This document shows positions 16,341 to 24,662 of a DNA stretch of 64,000 nucleotides, piece after piece. Numbering within the stretch: the first letter of the stretch is position 1; each line of letters starts with the position of its first letter. The position numbers were made by a program, and so were the translations under genes. Under the pieces are notes generated by a model, which was not told the origin of the DNA, did no database searches, and saw only the letters and a program-made list of their open reading frames with translations. This DNA comes from Chloroflexota bacterium (GTDB taxonomy: Bacteria > Chloroflexota > Anaerolineae > Aggregatilineales > Phototrophicaceae): positions 23,857 through 87,856 of the forward strand of contig JAIUNI010000019.1 in the NCBI GenBank assembly GCA_020161935.1, read 5' to 3'.

Positions 16341-17033
16341 ATGCTACCAGTCAATACACTCCATCCCGTCCGCAAACCTGCCTACGCCACCTATGGGCTT
16401 ATCCTACTGAACGCGCTGGTGTTCCTATGGCAGTTGACCAATACCGGTGAGCAACTGAACGCTGTATTTTGGAACTATGCGGCGGTTATGTGCAAGGTGG
16501 CGGCGAACCCGATTTCGGTCGATACCACAGCCGATATTATCCGCAGTATGTTCTTCCACGGCGGGTGGGCGCACTTGGTCGGTAATATGACCTTCTTGTG
16601 GATATTCGGTCGGAATGCCGAGAATTATTTTGGTTCCGGTCGCTTCGTCTTATTCTACCTATTGTGGGGTTTCATCGCTGCCTTCGCGGAGACCATTATC
16701 AACTCTGGCGTATGCGTCCCGATGATCGGTGCAAGTGGCGCGGTGGCGGGTGTGCTTGGCAGTTATTTGCTTCTATACCCCGGCAGCCGCGTTCGGGTGT
16801 TAATCGTGTTCTTCCGTTTCTTCCCGAAGTTCTATGATATTCCAGCGCTGATCGTGTTGGGTTACTGGTTTGTTTTGCAGTTGTTCAACGGCTTCCTTAC
16901 GCTAGGGGCGAATACGCTGGGCGGTGGGGTAGCCTTTTTTGCCCACATCGGGGGCTTTGTCGGCGGGCTGCTGGTGGCCTTCGTCTATATGATGTTCAAG
17001 GGGCCGCCGGAACGTGTGACGTACGTCGATTAA
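16341..17033 (+). CDS. Rhomboid-family intramembrane serine protease (copy 1)
   Basis: 230 residues with six or seven hydrophobic segments. Rhomboid marks are HLVGNM (with the HGGWAH segment), the catalytic Ser in GASGAVAG and the catalytic His in FFAHIGGF. It would cleave membrane-spanning substrates within the bilayer; substrates are unknown. It lies 87 bases before a second rhomboid with the same motifs, a tandem duplication. A terminator hairpin follows the stop, so the two are not simply co-transcribed. Confidence 0.9.
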   Translation: MLPVNTLHPVRKPAYATYGLILLNALVFLWQLTNTGEQLNAVFWNYAAVMCKVAANPISVDTTADIIRSMFFHGGWAHLVGNMTFLWIFGRNAENYFGSGRFVLFYLLWGFIAAFAETIINSGVCVPMIGASGAVAGVLGSYLLLYPGSRVRVLIVFFRFFPKFYDIPALIVLGYWFVLQLFNGFLTLGANTLGGGVAFFAHIGGFVGGLLVAFVYMMFKGPPERVTYVD

Positions 17034-17064
17034 GTAGCAAGTGCGTTTCATATACTGCTATACT

Positions 17065-17105
17065 AAAGCGCGAAGGCTAACTGGCTTTCGCGCTTTCATT
17101 TTTTA
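17065..17105 (+). terminator. Terminator between the two rhomboid genes
   Basis: AAAGCGCGAAGGC pairs with GCTTTCGCGCTTT (one G-T pair, loop TAACTG), followed by CATTTTTTATT. A TGCTATACT extended -10 at 17056-17064 sits immediately upstream and could start a short transcript or drive rhomboid 2. Confidence 0.8.
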
Positions 17106-17120
17106 TTAGCGAGGTCTGTC

Positions 17121-17840
17121 ATGCTACCTATTCAGGATGTGAACCCGACTCGCCGTTTCCCGATTGTCAATTATGCCCTTATCGCGATCAACGTGATTGT
17201 GTTTGTCACGCAGCTTGGCCTCTCCGAGCGGGATCTGACGCAGGTTTACTTCACGCAGTCGGTGGTACCAAACTTGGTCACTCAAACGCCGTTTTTCCCT
17301 GAAACGCTGCTCGACTTTATCCGCAGTATGTTTTTTCACGGCGGTTGGGCGCATTTGCTCGGTAACATGCTTTACCTGTACATCTTTGGTGACAATATCG
17401 AAGACCGGATGGGCAGCGTGATGTATCTGGTGTTTTACCTGATTTGCGGGTTCGCAGCGGGTTACGCACAGGTGTTGATTGACCCGGCTTCGGGCATTCC
17501 GTTGATCGGCGCGAGCGGTGCGATAGCCGGCGTACTCGGTGGGTATCTGGTGCTGTTCCCGAATGTGAAGGTGCGGGCGTTAGTACTCCTTGGTTATTTC
17601 TCGCGGTTGACCGAAGTTCCGGCGCTGATCGTGCTGGGGTTCTGGTTCGTCCTTCAACTGTTCAACGGGTTTATGTCATTGGGCGGCACGGCGGAAACGG
17701 GCGGTGGCGTGGCATTTTTTGCCCACGTCGGCGGGTTTGTGGCTGGCGCGGTGCTGGTATTCGTTTTCAAGATGATCTTCCCACAGCCTCCGGCTGACGA
17801 TATGCGGAATATGCTTTATCAACGGCAGGGCAGGTTATAA
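17121..17840 (+). CDS. Rhomboid-family intramembrane serine protease (copy 2)
   Basis: 239 residues, a close paralogue of the preceding gene. It shows SMFFHGGWAHLLGNM, catalytic Ser in GASGAIAG and catalytic His in FFAHVGGF, so both copies look active. The main differences are in the N-terminal loop after the first membrane segment and in the cytoplasmic tail (MRNMLYQRQGRL). The pair may have split substrate ranges. A GCGAGG site precedes the ATG. Downstream lies about 900 bp without genes. Confidence 0.9.
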   Translation: MLPIQDVNPTRRFPIVNYALIAINVIVFVTQLGLSERDLTQVYFTQSVVPNLVTQTPFFPETLLDFIRSMFFHGGWAHLLGNMLYLYIFGDNIEDRMGSVMYLVFYLICGFAAGYAQVLIDPASGIPLIGASGAIAGVLGGYLVLFPNVKVRALVLLGYFSRLTEVPALIVLGFWFVLQLFNGFMSLGGTAETGGGVAFFAHVGGFVAGAVLVFVFKMIFPQPPADDMRNMLYQRQGRL

Positions 17841-17849
17841 ACCAGCCAA

Positions 17850-18068
17850 ATGTTCACGAAATGCAGAAAATGCGGCAAATTCTGCACTAATTGCACATTT
17901 TGCACGATAATCCGCCGAAATGGCGGGCGGGAAGCTCCCGTGCTGCCGCCGAATTGACATTTTGTGGCGGCGGGCGTGAGGGAGCATGGCGCTGAAATGG
18001 CACTGCTGCGGCAGAAGTACGGGAGCAATCCGCCGCCGTCATTTGGGTTCGCCGCTGCTGTCATTGCT
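17850..18068 (-). repeat. Dispersed intergenic repeat, copy 1 (minus orientation)
   Basis: About 200 bp of non-coding, hairpin-rich sequence whose reverse complement aligns with the elements at 42122-42325 and 59821-60040. Shared blocks include CCGCCGCCACAAAATG-TCAATTCGGCGG, CACGGGAGC, TGCTCCCTCA, GGATTGCTCCCGTA and a final GTGCAGAATTTG-like end. All three copies are between genes. Confidence 0.75.
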
Positions 18069-18159
18069 AGAAAATAGTTGAAAGTTGAAAGTGGAAAGTT
18101 AAAAGAGAAGTCGCTAGTCATCAGCTATCAGTCTCCAGTCAAATTGCCAATGCAGAATT

Positions 18160-18180
18160 AACCGCAGAGACGCAGAGAAA
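18160..18180 (+). repeat. 21-bp motif shared in inverted orientation with 61133-61153
   Basis: The motif beginning AACCGCAGAGACGCAGAGAA is matched exactly on the opposite strand upstream of the LLM oxidoreductase gene. Related text lies nearby (18188-18215, CCAAG-rich periodic sequence). Function unknown. Confidence 0.6.
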
Positions 18181-18219
18181 AACGATTGAACCGCCAAGTC
18201 GCCAAGAACGCCAAGTTTA

Positions 18220-18388
18220 ATTCGGAGGGTGGTAGCACTACCTTAAGTGGTGGAGCGTTCATTCGACCCCACCCCAACCCCTCCCCGTAGTAACAGGGAG
18301 GGGCTTTAAAGACTTTTATGGCTCACCATACATAGGAGGTTGCCATAAAATTAGTATCCACCGTTTAGTGTGGTGCTACCATTCGGAG
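18220..18388. mobile_element. MITE-like element with imperfect terminal inverted repeats and 8-bp flanking repeat
   Basis: ATTCGGAG occurs at 18220-18227 and 18381-18388. The enclosed 153 bp begins GGTGGTAGCAC and ends GTGGTGCTACC, imperfect inverted repeats of about 26 bp. Inside are two perfect hairpins, CCCCTCCC/GGGAGGGG (about 18279-18304) and TTTTATGGC/GCCATAAAA (18314-18322 with 18342-18350). No ORF is present. Confidence 0.45.
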
Positions 18389-18505
18389 AGTACATTTCAA
18401 TTATAGAACAAAAGTTCATTATTTGTCAAGCGCGGCCTAATTTGCACAAAATTTAGGAAGCGATTTGGGTTTGAATACTCTAATCTTCGTGTACCGTTTT
18501 AAGCG

Positions 18506-18580
18506 GCGTTGAGTTCAAGTGATAGAGATTCAACGCAAGAAAAAGAGGATGCCATCAACGTCTGCATCCTCTTTTATTGT
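18506..18580 (+). ncRNA. Candidate small RNA 3' end: hairpin plus intrinsic terminator
   Basis: A GCGTTGA/TCAACGC stem (18506-18512 with 18530-18536) is followed four bases later by AAAAGAGGATGC/GCATCCTCTTTT and ATTG, a strong terminator. No coding gene on this strand ends nearby (rhomboid 2 stops 700 bases earlier), so a non-coding transcript is likely. Its start is not defined; TTGTCA near 18426 is one weak -35. Confidence 0.45.
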
Positions 18581-18616
18581 GGGGTTAGAAACTGTTTGAG
18601 CGGTTCTGAAAATACC

Positions 18617-18640
18617 GGACAGCCTGTCTGCTGTCCCTAC
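18617..18640 (-). repeat. GTAGGG-led palindrome
   Basis: Read on the minus strand: GTAG followed by GGACAGC-AGACAG-GCTGTCC. It belongs to the variable-core palindrome family also seen near 30.0 and 59.5 kb. Confidence 0.6.
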
Positions 18641-18779
18641 GCAAGCGTGAGGGTGTGATGCAAATTTCTTGTAGGATACGATATGGCGCATCCGATTAGT
18701 CCCAAACCTATTTTCAAACGACTTCTTAGAAGTCGACTAAACTTCGGAGTGTTTAGCTTCTGAGGTCTAGTGCATTCCG

Positions 18780-19367
18780 CTACTTAATCACGCGGAAGAA
18801 AAGATGGGTGACATGGGGCGCTTTAACGACCTTGATCTGTTCGAGTTCGATAGGCGCTTTGCCAAGATCATCAAATAGACGAATCCCCTCACCCAGCAGC
18901 ACTGGCGCGAGATGAAGTTGGATTTCATCGAGCAAGCCGAGCTGGATGCACTGCTGGGCAATATCTGCGCCGGCAACGCCGACGGGTTTGTCTCCGGCAG
19001 CCTTCTTCGCTTGAGCAACAGCGCTTGCCACGCCATCGGTCACGAAGGTGAACGGCGAGTCTTTTCCTGTCCATTCCTTCGGGACTTCATGCGTCACGAT
19101 AAAGCTCGGAATGCCCATTGGGTCGTCGCCACCCCACGCTTCGGCATCATCAAAGGTGTGTCGCCCTGTGACGTTCGCGCCTAATTGAAAGGACTCTTTA
19201 ACGATTTCTGCACTGACTGGATCGACTTTGAATGTCAAATCATTGTTGGGCATTTTAACCTCGACATCACCCATGTTGTACCATGCGTGGACTTCATCTG
19301 TCCTGCCATCGGGACGAGCGATGAAGCCATCCAGTGATATTGACATCTCAACAATTACTTTACCCAT
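18780..19367 (-). CDS. DHFR/RibD C-terminal-like reductase
   Basis: 195-residue protein of the RibD C-terminal/dihydrofolate-reductase-like fold (MGKVIVEMSISLDGFIA start, TGRHTFDDAEAWGG, GVAGADIAQQCIQLGLLDEIQLHLAPVLLGEG). GGAGG lies 7 bases before ATG 19367, so this start is preferred over the longer open frame. Members bind NADPH and reduce pterin or pyrimidine-like substrates, but stand-alone versions in bacteria are mostly uncharacterised. It is a single gene with no obvious partners. Confidence 0.88.
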   Translation of the reverse strand: MGKVIVEMSISLDGFIARPDGRTDEVHAWYNMGDVEVKMPNNDLTFKVDPVSAEIVKESFQLGANVTGRHTFDDAEAWGGDDPMGIPSFIVTHEVPKEWTGKDSPFTFVTDGVASAVAQAKKAAGDKPVGVAGADIAQQCIQLGLLDEIQLHLAPVLLGEGIRLFDDLGKAPIELEQIKVVKAPHVTHLFFRVIK

Positions 19368-19521
19368 TTTGTCCTCCAGAGAATGATAGATGACAACCGC
19401 AGTCCGTCCGTACACAACGGAATGGGCGGGTTACGCAACCCGCCCATTGTTCACGTGTGAACTCATAACTGCTCAGGCTTCCATATTCGCTTAAGCAGAG
19501 GTGGTTGAGGTTAAATTCAGA

Positions 19522-19788
19522 TTAGAAGTCGAAGAGGTCATCGAGGAATGAGCCACGCTTGCGCTTGGGTTTTTCGTAGCCGCCGCGCTTGTAGTAATCA
19601 TCATCATCGTCATCCCGGTAATCGGCTACGGGTGGCTGCGGCTGCGAAACCTGTGGCATGGTGCGCTCGATAATCTTATCGAGTTCGCCACGGTCGAGCC
19701 AAACGCCCCGGCACTGCGGGCAGTAGTCGATCTCGATTCCTTGCCGATCCGTGATTCTCAGTTCGGTTCCATCAATTGGACAAAGCAT
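19522..19788 (-). CDS. TFIIB-type zinc ribbon protein
   Basis: 88 residues. The N-terminal zf-TFIIB-like domain has ligands in MLCPIDGTEL and YCPQCRGVWLDRGEL, a common small bacterial zinc-ribbon module. The C-terminal half is an Asp run (DDDDDD), a basic KPKRKRG patch and an FLDDLFDF end, probably disordered. Function unknown; membrane-protease or nucleic-acid association is possible. It lies 54 bases downstream of htpX on the same strand and may share its transcript. Confidence 0.85.
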   Translation of the reverse strand: MLCPIDGTELRITDRQGIEIDYCPQCRGVWLDRGELDKIIERTMPQVSQPQPPVADYRDDDDDDYYKRGGYEKPKRKRGSFLDDLFDF

Positions 19789-19842
19789 ATACTACTCCTT
19801 CATACTGTCGCTGGCTGTTGTCGACCAGCGATGGTTTCGTGA

Positions 19843-20733
19843 TTAAGTCTGGATGGGTGTCATTTCCCAATTCGGGGTGCTGGACATTTCGCGTAAGCGC
19901 TGTACCCGCTGCTCGGTCGGCGGATGGGTGCGGAACAGGCTGAACAGGCCACCCCCCACCAATGGATTGACGATGTAAAGGTGGGCGGTTGCCGGATTCA
20001 CCTGTTGGGCGTTCATTTGCGCGGCTGGGTTGTGCGACCACGACTCCAGCTTTTCGAGCGCATCCGCCAGCGGCTTGGGGTTGCCCATGATGCGTGCGCC
20101 ACCGGCATCCGCGCTGAACTCACGCGAACGGGAAATCGCCATTTGGATGAGCAGGGCGGCAATCGGGGCGACGAAGATCATCACCAAACCGCCGACTCCA
20201 CCACCATCGTCATCGTCACTGCTGAAGCCGCCGAACATAGCTGACCACATCGCCATATCCGCTAGCATACTGATCGCGCCACCGATGGTCGCGGCGACAC
20301 TCGAAATGAGCGTGTCGCGGTGCTTGATGTGGGCGAGTTCGTGGGCGATGACACCGGCTAACTCGTCACGGGTGAGCAGTTGGGTGATGCCGGTGGTTAC
20401 GGCGACCACACCCTTTTCCGGGCTGCGTCCGGTTGCGAAGGCGTTCGGGGCAGGGCTGTCGATCATATAGACGCGCGGCATGGGCAGGCTGGCTCGCTGT
20501 GCCAAGTCGGCGACGATCTTGTGCAGTTCAGGCGCTTCTTCCGGCGAAACCGGATGTGCGCCGCTAAACCGCAGTGCGATGCTGTCCGAAAACCACCATG
20601 CTCCCATATTCATCAGGATGGCAACGACGAAGGCGAAAATCGCGCCGCCTGTGCCACCGAGGGCCGAGCCAATCATGACCAGAAGCCCGGTCAGCCCGCC
20701 AAGCAGCAGCGTGGTTTTTACGGTGTTGTTCAT
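19843..20733 (-). CDS. htpX: HtpX-like M48 membrane metalloprotease
   Basis: Zinc protease of membrane quality control, 296 residues from ATG 20733 (MNNTVKTTLLLGG). The open frame goes further upstream, but that part is not HtpX-like. Two N-terminal transmembrane segments, the HEXXH motif HELAHIKHRD, two more hydrophobic segments flanking a DDDDGGGVGG linker, and the third ligand region EFSADAGGARIMG are all visible. It would degrade damaged membrane proteins. The zinc-ribbon gene follows at 54 bases. A GGAGGA hairpin around 20828-20850 precedes it. Confidence 0.92.
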   Translation of the reverse strand: MNNTVKTTLLLGGLTGLLVMIGSALGGTGGAIFAFVVAILMNMGAWWFSDSIALRFSGAHPVSPEEAPELHKIVADLAQRASLPMPRVYMIDSPAPNAFATGRSPEKGVVAVTTGITQLLTRDELAGVIAHELAHIKHRDTLISSVAATIGGAISMLADMAMWSAMFGGFSSDDDDGGGVGGLVMIFVAPIAALLIQMAISRSREFSADAGGARIMGNPKPLADALEKLESWSHNPAAQMNAQQVNPATAHLYIVNPLVGGGLFSLFRTHPPTEQRVQRLREMSSTPNWEMTPIQT

Positions 20734-20925
20734 TCGAGTTTGTACTCCCTTACACTTTCCAATACAGATCAGACAGCGGGCGAGGATGGTGGTTGCTTCG
20801 TACGTGATGAACGCGGATTTGGAATGCGGAGGAGGCACGCTTCCTCCCCAACAATGTACATTCCTGCTTGTTATACCAACTGCAAAATCACGTATCTGTC
20901 AATTCATTCCCTGCGCGGTGCGTGA

Positions 20926-23757
20926 TTAATTCAGGATGCCGCGACGGATCAGCCACTTTTCGATTTCGACCGCCCAGAACACAATCGTGCTGAGGACGAT
21001 ACAGATGAGCAGTTGTTCAACCGTCAGCGGCGTGGTGTTGAAGATGCGGTTGAAGAAGGGCAGGTAGACCGCGATGAGTTGCAGAACAATGGTTACAACG
21101 ACCGCGCCGAGCAGCATCTTATTCCCTGTAAAACCAATGGAGAATGTCGACTCGCGGTGTGAGCGCAAGCCCAACGCATGACCCATCTGGGCGACGGTTA
21201 AGAAGAAGAAGACCATTGTATTCCACGTATTCGCGGAGAACGTGGCGACACCGTTCTGGTAGTTGTTGAATGCCCACAAGCCCAGCAGCAAGCCGCTGAC
21301 ACCGAGGACAATACCGACGATGACGATGTGACGCGCGAGGCCGCGCCCGAAGATGCTCTCGTTGGGGGCATAAGGCGAACGGTTCATACCGCCGCGTTCC
21401 GCTTTTTCGACACCGAGCGCCAGCGCCGGAATGCCGTCGGTAATCAGGTTCATCCACAAGATTTGCAGCGTGGTGAGCGGCAAGCCCATACCGGCGATGA
21501 GCTGTGTTGCTAGCAGGACGAATAATTCGCCAGTGTTGCTCGCCATCAGGTACTTCACGAAACGGCGTACGTTGTCGTAAATGGTGCGGCCTTCCTCAAC
21601 GGCGCTGACAATGGTGGCGAAGTTGTCATCCACGATCACCATATCCGCTGCTTCTTTAGAAACCGCTGTACCGGTGATACCCATCGCCACACCGATGTTG
21701 GCGCGTTTGAGGGCGGGCGCGTCGTTCACGCCGTCACCGGTCATGGCGACGACATGGCCTTTGTTCTGGAGCGCTTGGACGATTTGCAGCTTGTTTTCTG
21801 GCGACACACGGGCGTAAACCGGAACCCGCTCGACGACACTTTCCAATTCTTGCTGCGAGAGTTTGTCCAATTCTTGCCCGGTCATCGCCGTATCTTGTTC
21901 GGTTGCGATGCCGAGGTCACGGGCGATGTTTAGGGCGGTCAACGGATGGTCGCCGGTAATCATCACCGGACGGATACCAGCGGTACGGCACTTGGCAACC
22001 GCGTCACGCACTTCGGGGCGGGGTGGGTCGATGATGCCTTCCATCCCCACGAACACCATATTCTTCTCGACTTCTTCCGGTGTCCAGTGAGCCGGTAGGT
22101 TGTCAATACGGTGGACGGACATACCCAACACGCGCAAACCCTTTTTGGCGAGTTCATTGTTGGATTGCTCGATACGCGCCCGGACTTCGGGGGTCATGGG
22201 TATAATTTCGCCGTCGATCCATGCGCGGTCGCTCACATCGAGTAAGCTATCGACTGCGCCCTTCGTGAAGATGATGTATTCACGGTTGACATGCTGCATG
22301 AGTGCTTTCAGATAACGGGCGATGCCTTCGTTCGGCGGAAGCTCGTTGTTGAGCTTATGCACGGTGGACATGCGTTTGCGTTCGGACGAGAAGGGGACTT
22401 CACCAACGCGCGGGAACATTTTATCAAGGCTGGGTTTTTCGATACCGAAACGCGCCGCCGCGACGATGAGCGCACCTTCGGTCGGGTCACCCACCGCTTT
22501 AAAACCCGTGAGCGGATCACCTTCCAGCATCGCGTCGTTGGCGAGGGTGTTGCCCGCGAGGAGCAGCGCTTGGGCGGTATCCTGCGGCTCAGGCATACCC
22601 GTTCCATTCAGCGCACCGAGGGCTTGGCTGCGCTTGACCACCTCGTCAATCGTGGCGCTGCGACCAGCGATGTCCACGATGGTGACGGTCATCTTGTTTT
22701 CGGTCAGCGTACCGGTTTTGTCGGAGCAAATGGTGGTTACGGAGCCGAGCGTTTCAACCGCAGGCAGCTTACGGATGAGCGCCTTACGCTTGAGCATCCG
22801 CTGTGCGCCGAGGGCTAGGGCGACGGTAACGACAGCGGGCAAGCCTTCTGGCACGACGGCGACGGCAATTGCAACGGCGTTCAGCAGCACGTCTTCGAGT
22901 GCGTCGCCTGTGGTCAGGCCGATGATAAAGGCGATACCCATCACCACCAGCGCGAGGATTAACAGAGCCTTGCCGAGTTCGTTGATGCGGCGTTGCAGGG
23001 GGGTGACTTCACCTTCGACAGATTGAATAAGTTCAGCGATGCGTCCGAGCTGGGTTTTCATGCCGGTTTCGACGACCACCGCTTCACCGCGCCCGTAGGT
23101 GACGGCTGTACCCATATAGAGCATGTTGTGGCGGTCGCCGAGGGGAATATCCTCGCCACGCAGGGCGATGATGGATTTCTCGACAGGCTGTGATTCACCG
23201 GTGAGCGAGGATTCTTGTACCTGCAAATTCGCCGATTCGGTGATGCGTGCGTCGGCGGGGACGATGCTGCCCGCTTCGAGCAGGATCATGTCGCCGGGGA
23301 CGACATCACGCGAGGTAATGTCGAGCAGTTTGCCTTCACGGCGCACACGCACCAGCGGCGCGGCCATCTTCTTGAGGGCGGCCATCGCTTGCTCGGCGCG
23401 GTACTCTTGAAACACGCCTAAGACCGCGTTCAGGACGACGATTGCCATAATAGCGACGACGCTATCCACTTTGCCGAGCAGCAGCGAGATACCAGCGGCC
23501 AGCAGGAGCAGCAGGACGAGGGGGTTGGTCATCTGTTCCCACAAGATCGCCCACGGACTGGTGATACCTTTTTCAACCAGTTCGTTCGCACCGTACGTTT
23601 CGAGGCGCTTGGTGACGGTGGTGCTGTCTAAACCCTGTGCTGTTTTGACATTGAGTGTATGGAGTACATCAGCCGCTTCTTGTACGTGCCATGTGCTGGT
23701 GGTAGATGTGGCTGTACTCCTGCCAGCTTTATCTAAAGTTGCTTCCTTAATTCCCAT
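20926..23757 (-). CDS. P-type Ca2+/cation-transporting ATPase
   Basis: 943-residue P-IIA pump resembling SERCA/PMR1-type bacterial enzymes. In order: cytoplasmic N-terminal domain, membrane pair, actuator loop with TGES, PEGLPA in M4, phosphorylation Asp346 in DKTGTLT, KGA nucleotide-binding site, TGDGVNDAPAL hinge, NLITDGIPALALG in M6, and a C-terminal four-helix domain. PEGLPA with NLxTDG supports calcium or manganese export. It is monocistronic. Confidence 0.93.
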   Translation of the reverse strand: MGIKEATLDKAGRSTATSTTSTWHVQEAADVLHTLNVKTAQGLDSTTVTKRLETYGANELVEKGITSPWAILWEQMTNPLVLLLLLAAGISLLLGKVDSVVAIMAIVVLNAVLGVFQEYRAEQAMAALKKMAAPLVRVRREGKLLDITSRDVVPGDMILLEAGSIVPADARITESANLQVQESSLTGESQPVEKSIIALRGEDIPLGDRHNMLYMGTAVTYGRGEAVVVETGMKTQLGRIAELIQSVEGEVTPLQRRINELGKALLILALVVMGIAFIIGLTTGDALEDVLLNAVAIAVAVVPEGLPAVVTVALALGAQRMLKRKALIRKLPAVETLGSVTTICSDKTGTLTENKMTVTIVDIAGRSATIDEVVKRSQALGALNGTGMPEPQDTAQALLLAGNTLANDAMLEGDPLTGFKAVGDPTEGALIVAAARFGIEKPSLDKMFPRVGEVPFSSERKRMSTVHKLNNELPPNEGIARYLKALMQHVNREYIIFTKGAVDSLLDVSDRAWIDGEIIPMTPEVRARIEQSNNELAKKGLRVLGMSVHRIDNLPAHWTPEEVEKNMVFVGMEGIIDPPRPEVRDAVAKCRTAGIRPVMITGDHPLTALNIARDLGIATEQDTAMTGQELDKLSQQELESVVERVPVYARVSPENKLQIVQALQNKGHVVAMTGDGVNDAPALKRANIGVAMGITGTAVSKEAADMVIVDDNFATIVSAVEEGRTIYDNVRRFVKYLMASNTGELFVLLATQLIAGMGLPLTTLQILWMNLITDGIPALALGVEKAERGGMNRSPYAPNESIFGRGLARHIVIVGIVLGVSGLLLGLWAFNNYQNGVATFSANTWNTMVFFFLTVAQMGHALGLRSHRESTFSIGFTGNKMLLGAVVVTIVLQLIAVYLPFFNRIFNTTPLTVEQLLICIVLSTIVFWAVEIEKWLIRRGILN

Positions 23758-24110
23758 TCCAACTGTCCTTATCGGTTATGCGAGAGCCTAAAAGTTGATG
23801 TAGTGTATGTAACAAAAAACCAGCATACCCATAATGGTTAAGGGTCTACCCACAGTCCAGAAAATGCGATAATTCTGTGGATTGGCTCTGAACTAAGATG
23901 GGGTGCTGGCTTACCGTTGGCCGCAGTATTGAGGCGGTAAGTCTGCCCAAATCATGTCCATGTATCCAACTTATTCGTGAATTGGATATGACAGCACTAT
24001 AGCATGAGGGGAAAGAATCGTACCCCCCTCAAAATTGGGGGTATGACCTTAATTCGCATAAGCGTTTGATGAGTGAGATGAACCCAAATAAAGTGGTAGG
24101 AGCGAGGGTT
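23758..24110. other. 353-bp intergenic region, no gene
   Basis: Upstream region of the P-type ATPase. The only clear structure is a perfect inverted repeat TACCCCC/GGGGGTA at 24021-24043. The long plus-strand frame beginning at 24066 is antisense to the SRPBCC gene and is not supported. Confidence 0.5.
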
Positions 24111-24647
24111 CTAGCGGTTAACAACCCACGTCGCGGGCGGTGGTGGCGGGATGAGTGCGCGTTCGGCTTCGGTTTTGGCGTGCCGCCGCGCGAGTTCGAG
24201 TTTGAGGCTTTCCTCGCCCTTTGCCATCGCCCAATGATGGTTCATCGAGAAGATGGGTTTCATGATGAACGACAAATATTTAAGCAGTGGTTTATCGGCG
24301 CGGATTTTCCAATCGTAGACGATTTTCACCATGTTACCCTGCTGCTCGAACGTCCAGATGCCGCGCCCGACGAAATCGCCCGATGCTTCGAGGGTGAAGC
24401 CGTGCGGTACGTTCGACCCGGTGACGCGGAACTGCCAGCGGAGGGTGTAGGGCAGCCAACCTTTGGTGTAGAGATCAACGACCGCGCCGATGCCATTCTC
24501 GTCACCCTTTTCAAGTTGAATCACTTTAAGGTAGACGGAAGGCCACCAGCGGGTTAAATCCGGCCCATTGCCGAGAATATCGACCACTTCGTCTAAGGTG
24601 CTTTCAACGTGCCACCCGGTAATAAAATGATATTCATTACTCGCCAT
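24111..24647 (-). CDS. SRPBCC (START-like) family protein
   Basis: 178 residues with a polyketide-cyclase/START-like helix-grip fold: opening HVESTLDEVVDILGNGPDLTRWWPSV, central beta strands (GIGAVVDLYTKGWLPYTLRWQFRV) and a C-terminal helix (HWAMAKGEESLKLELARR). Members bind hydrophobic ligands or act in cyclase-type reactions; no catalytic residue can be assigned. It lies 15 bases downstream of the STAND regulator on the same strand, so they are probably co-transcribed and the regulator may control it. Confidence 0.82.
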   Translation of the reverse strand: MASNEYHFITGWHVESTLDEVVDILGNGPDLTRWWPSVYLKVIQLEKGDENGIGAVVDLYTKGWLPYTLRWQFRVTGSNVPHGFTLEASGDFVGRGIWTFEQQGNMVKIVYDWKIRADKPLLKYLSFIMKPIFSMNHHWAMAKGEESLKLELARRHAKTEAERALIPPPPPATWVVNR

Positions 24648-24662
24648 AGGTTCCCTATCCCT

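Noticed and set aside
24066..24557. 163-codon plus-strand frame
   Set aside because: Antisense to the SRPBCC gene, with no ribosome site or family features.
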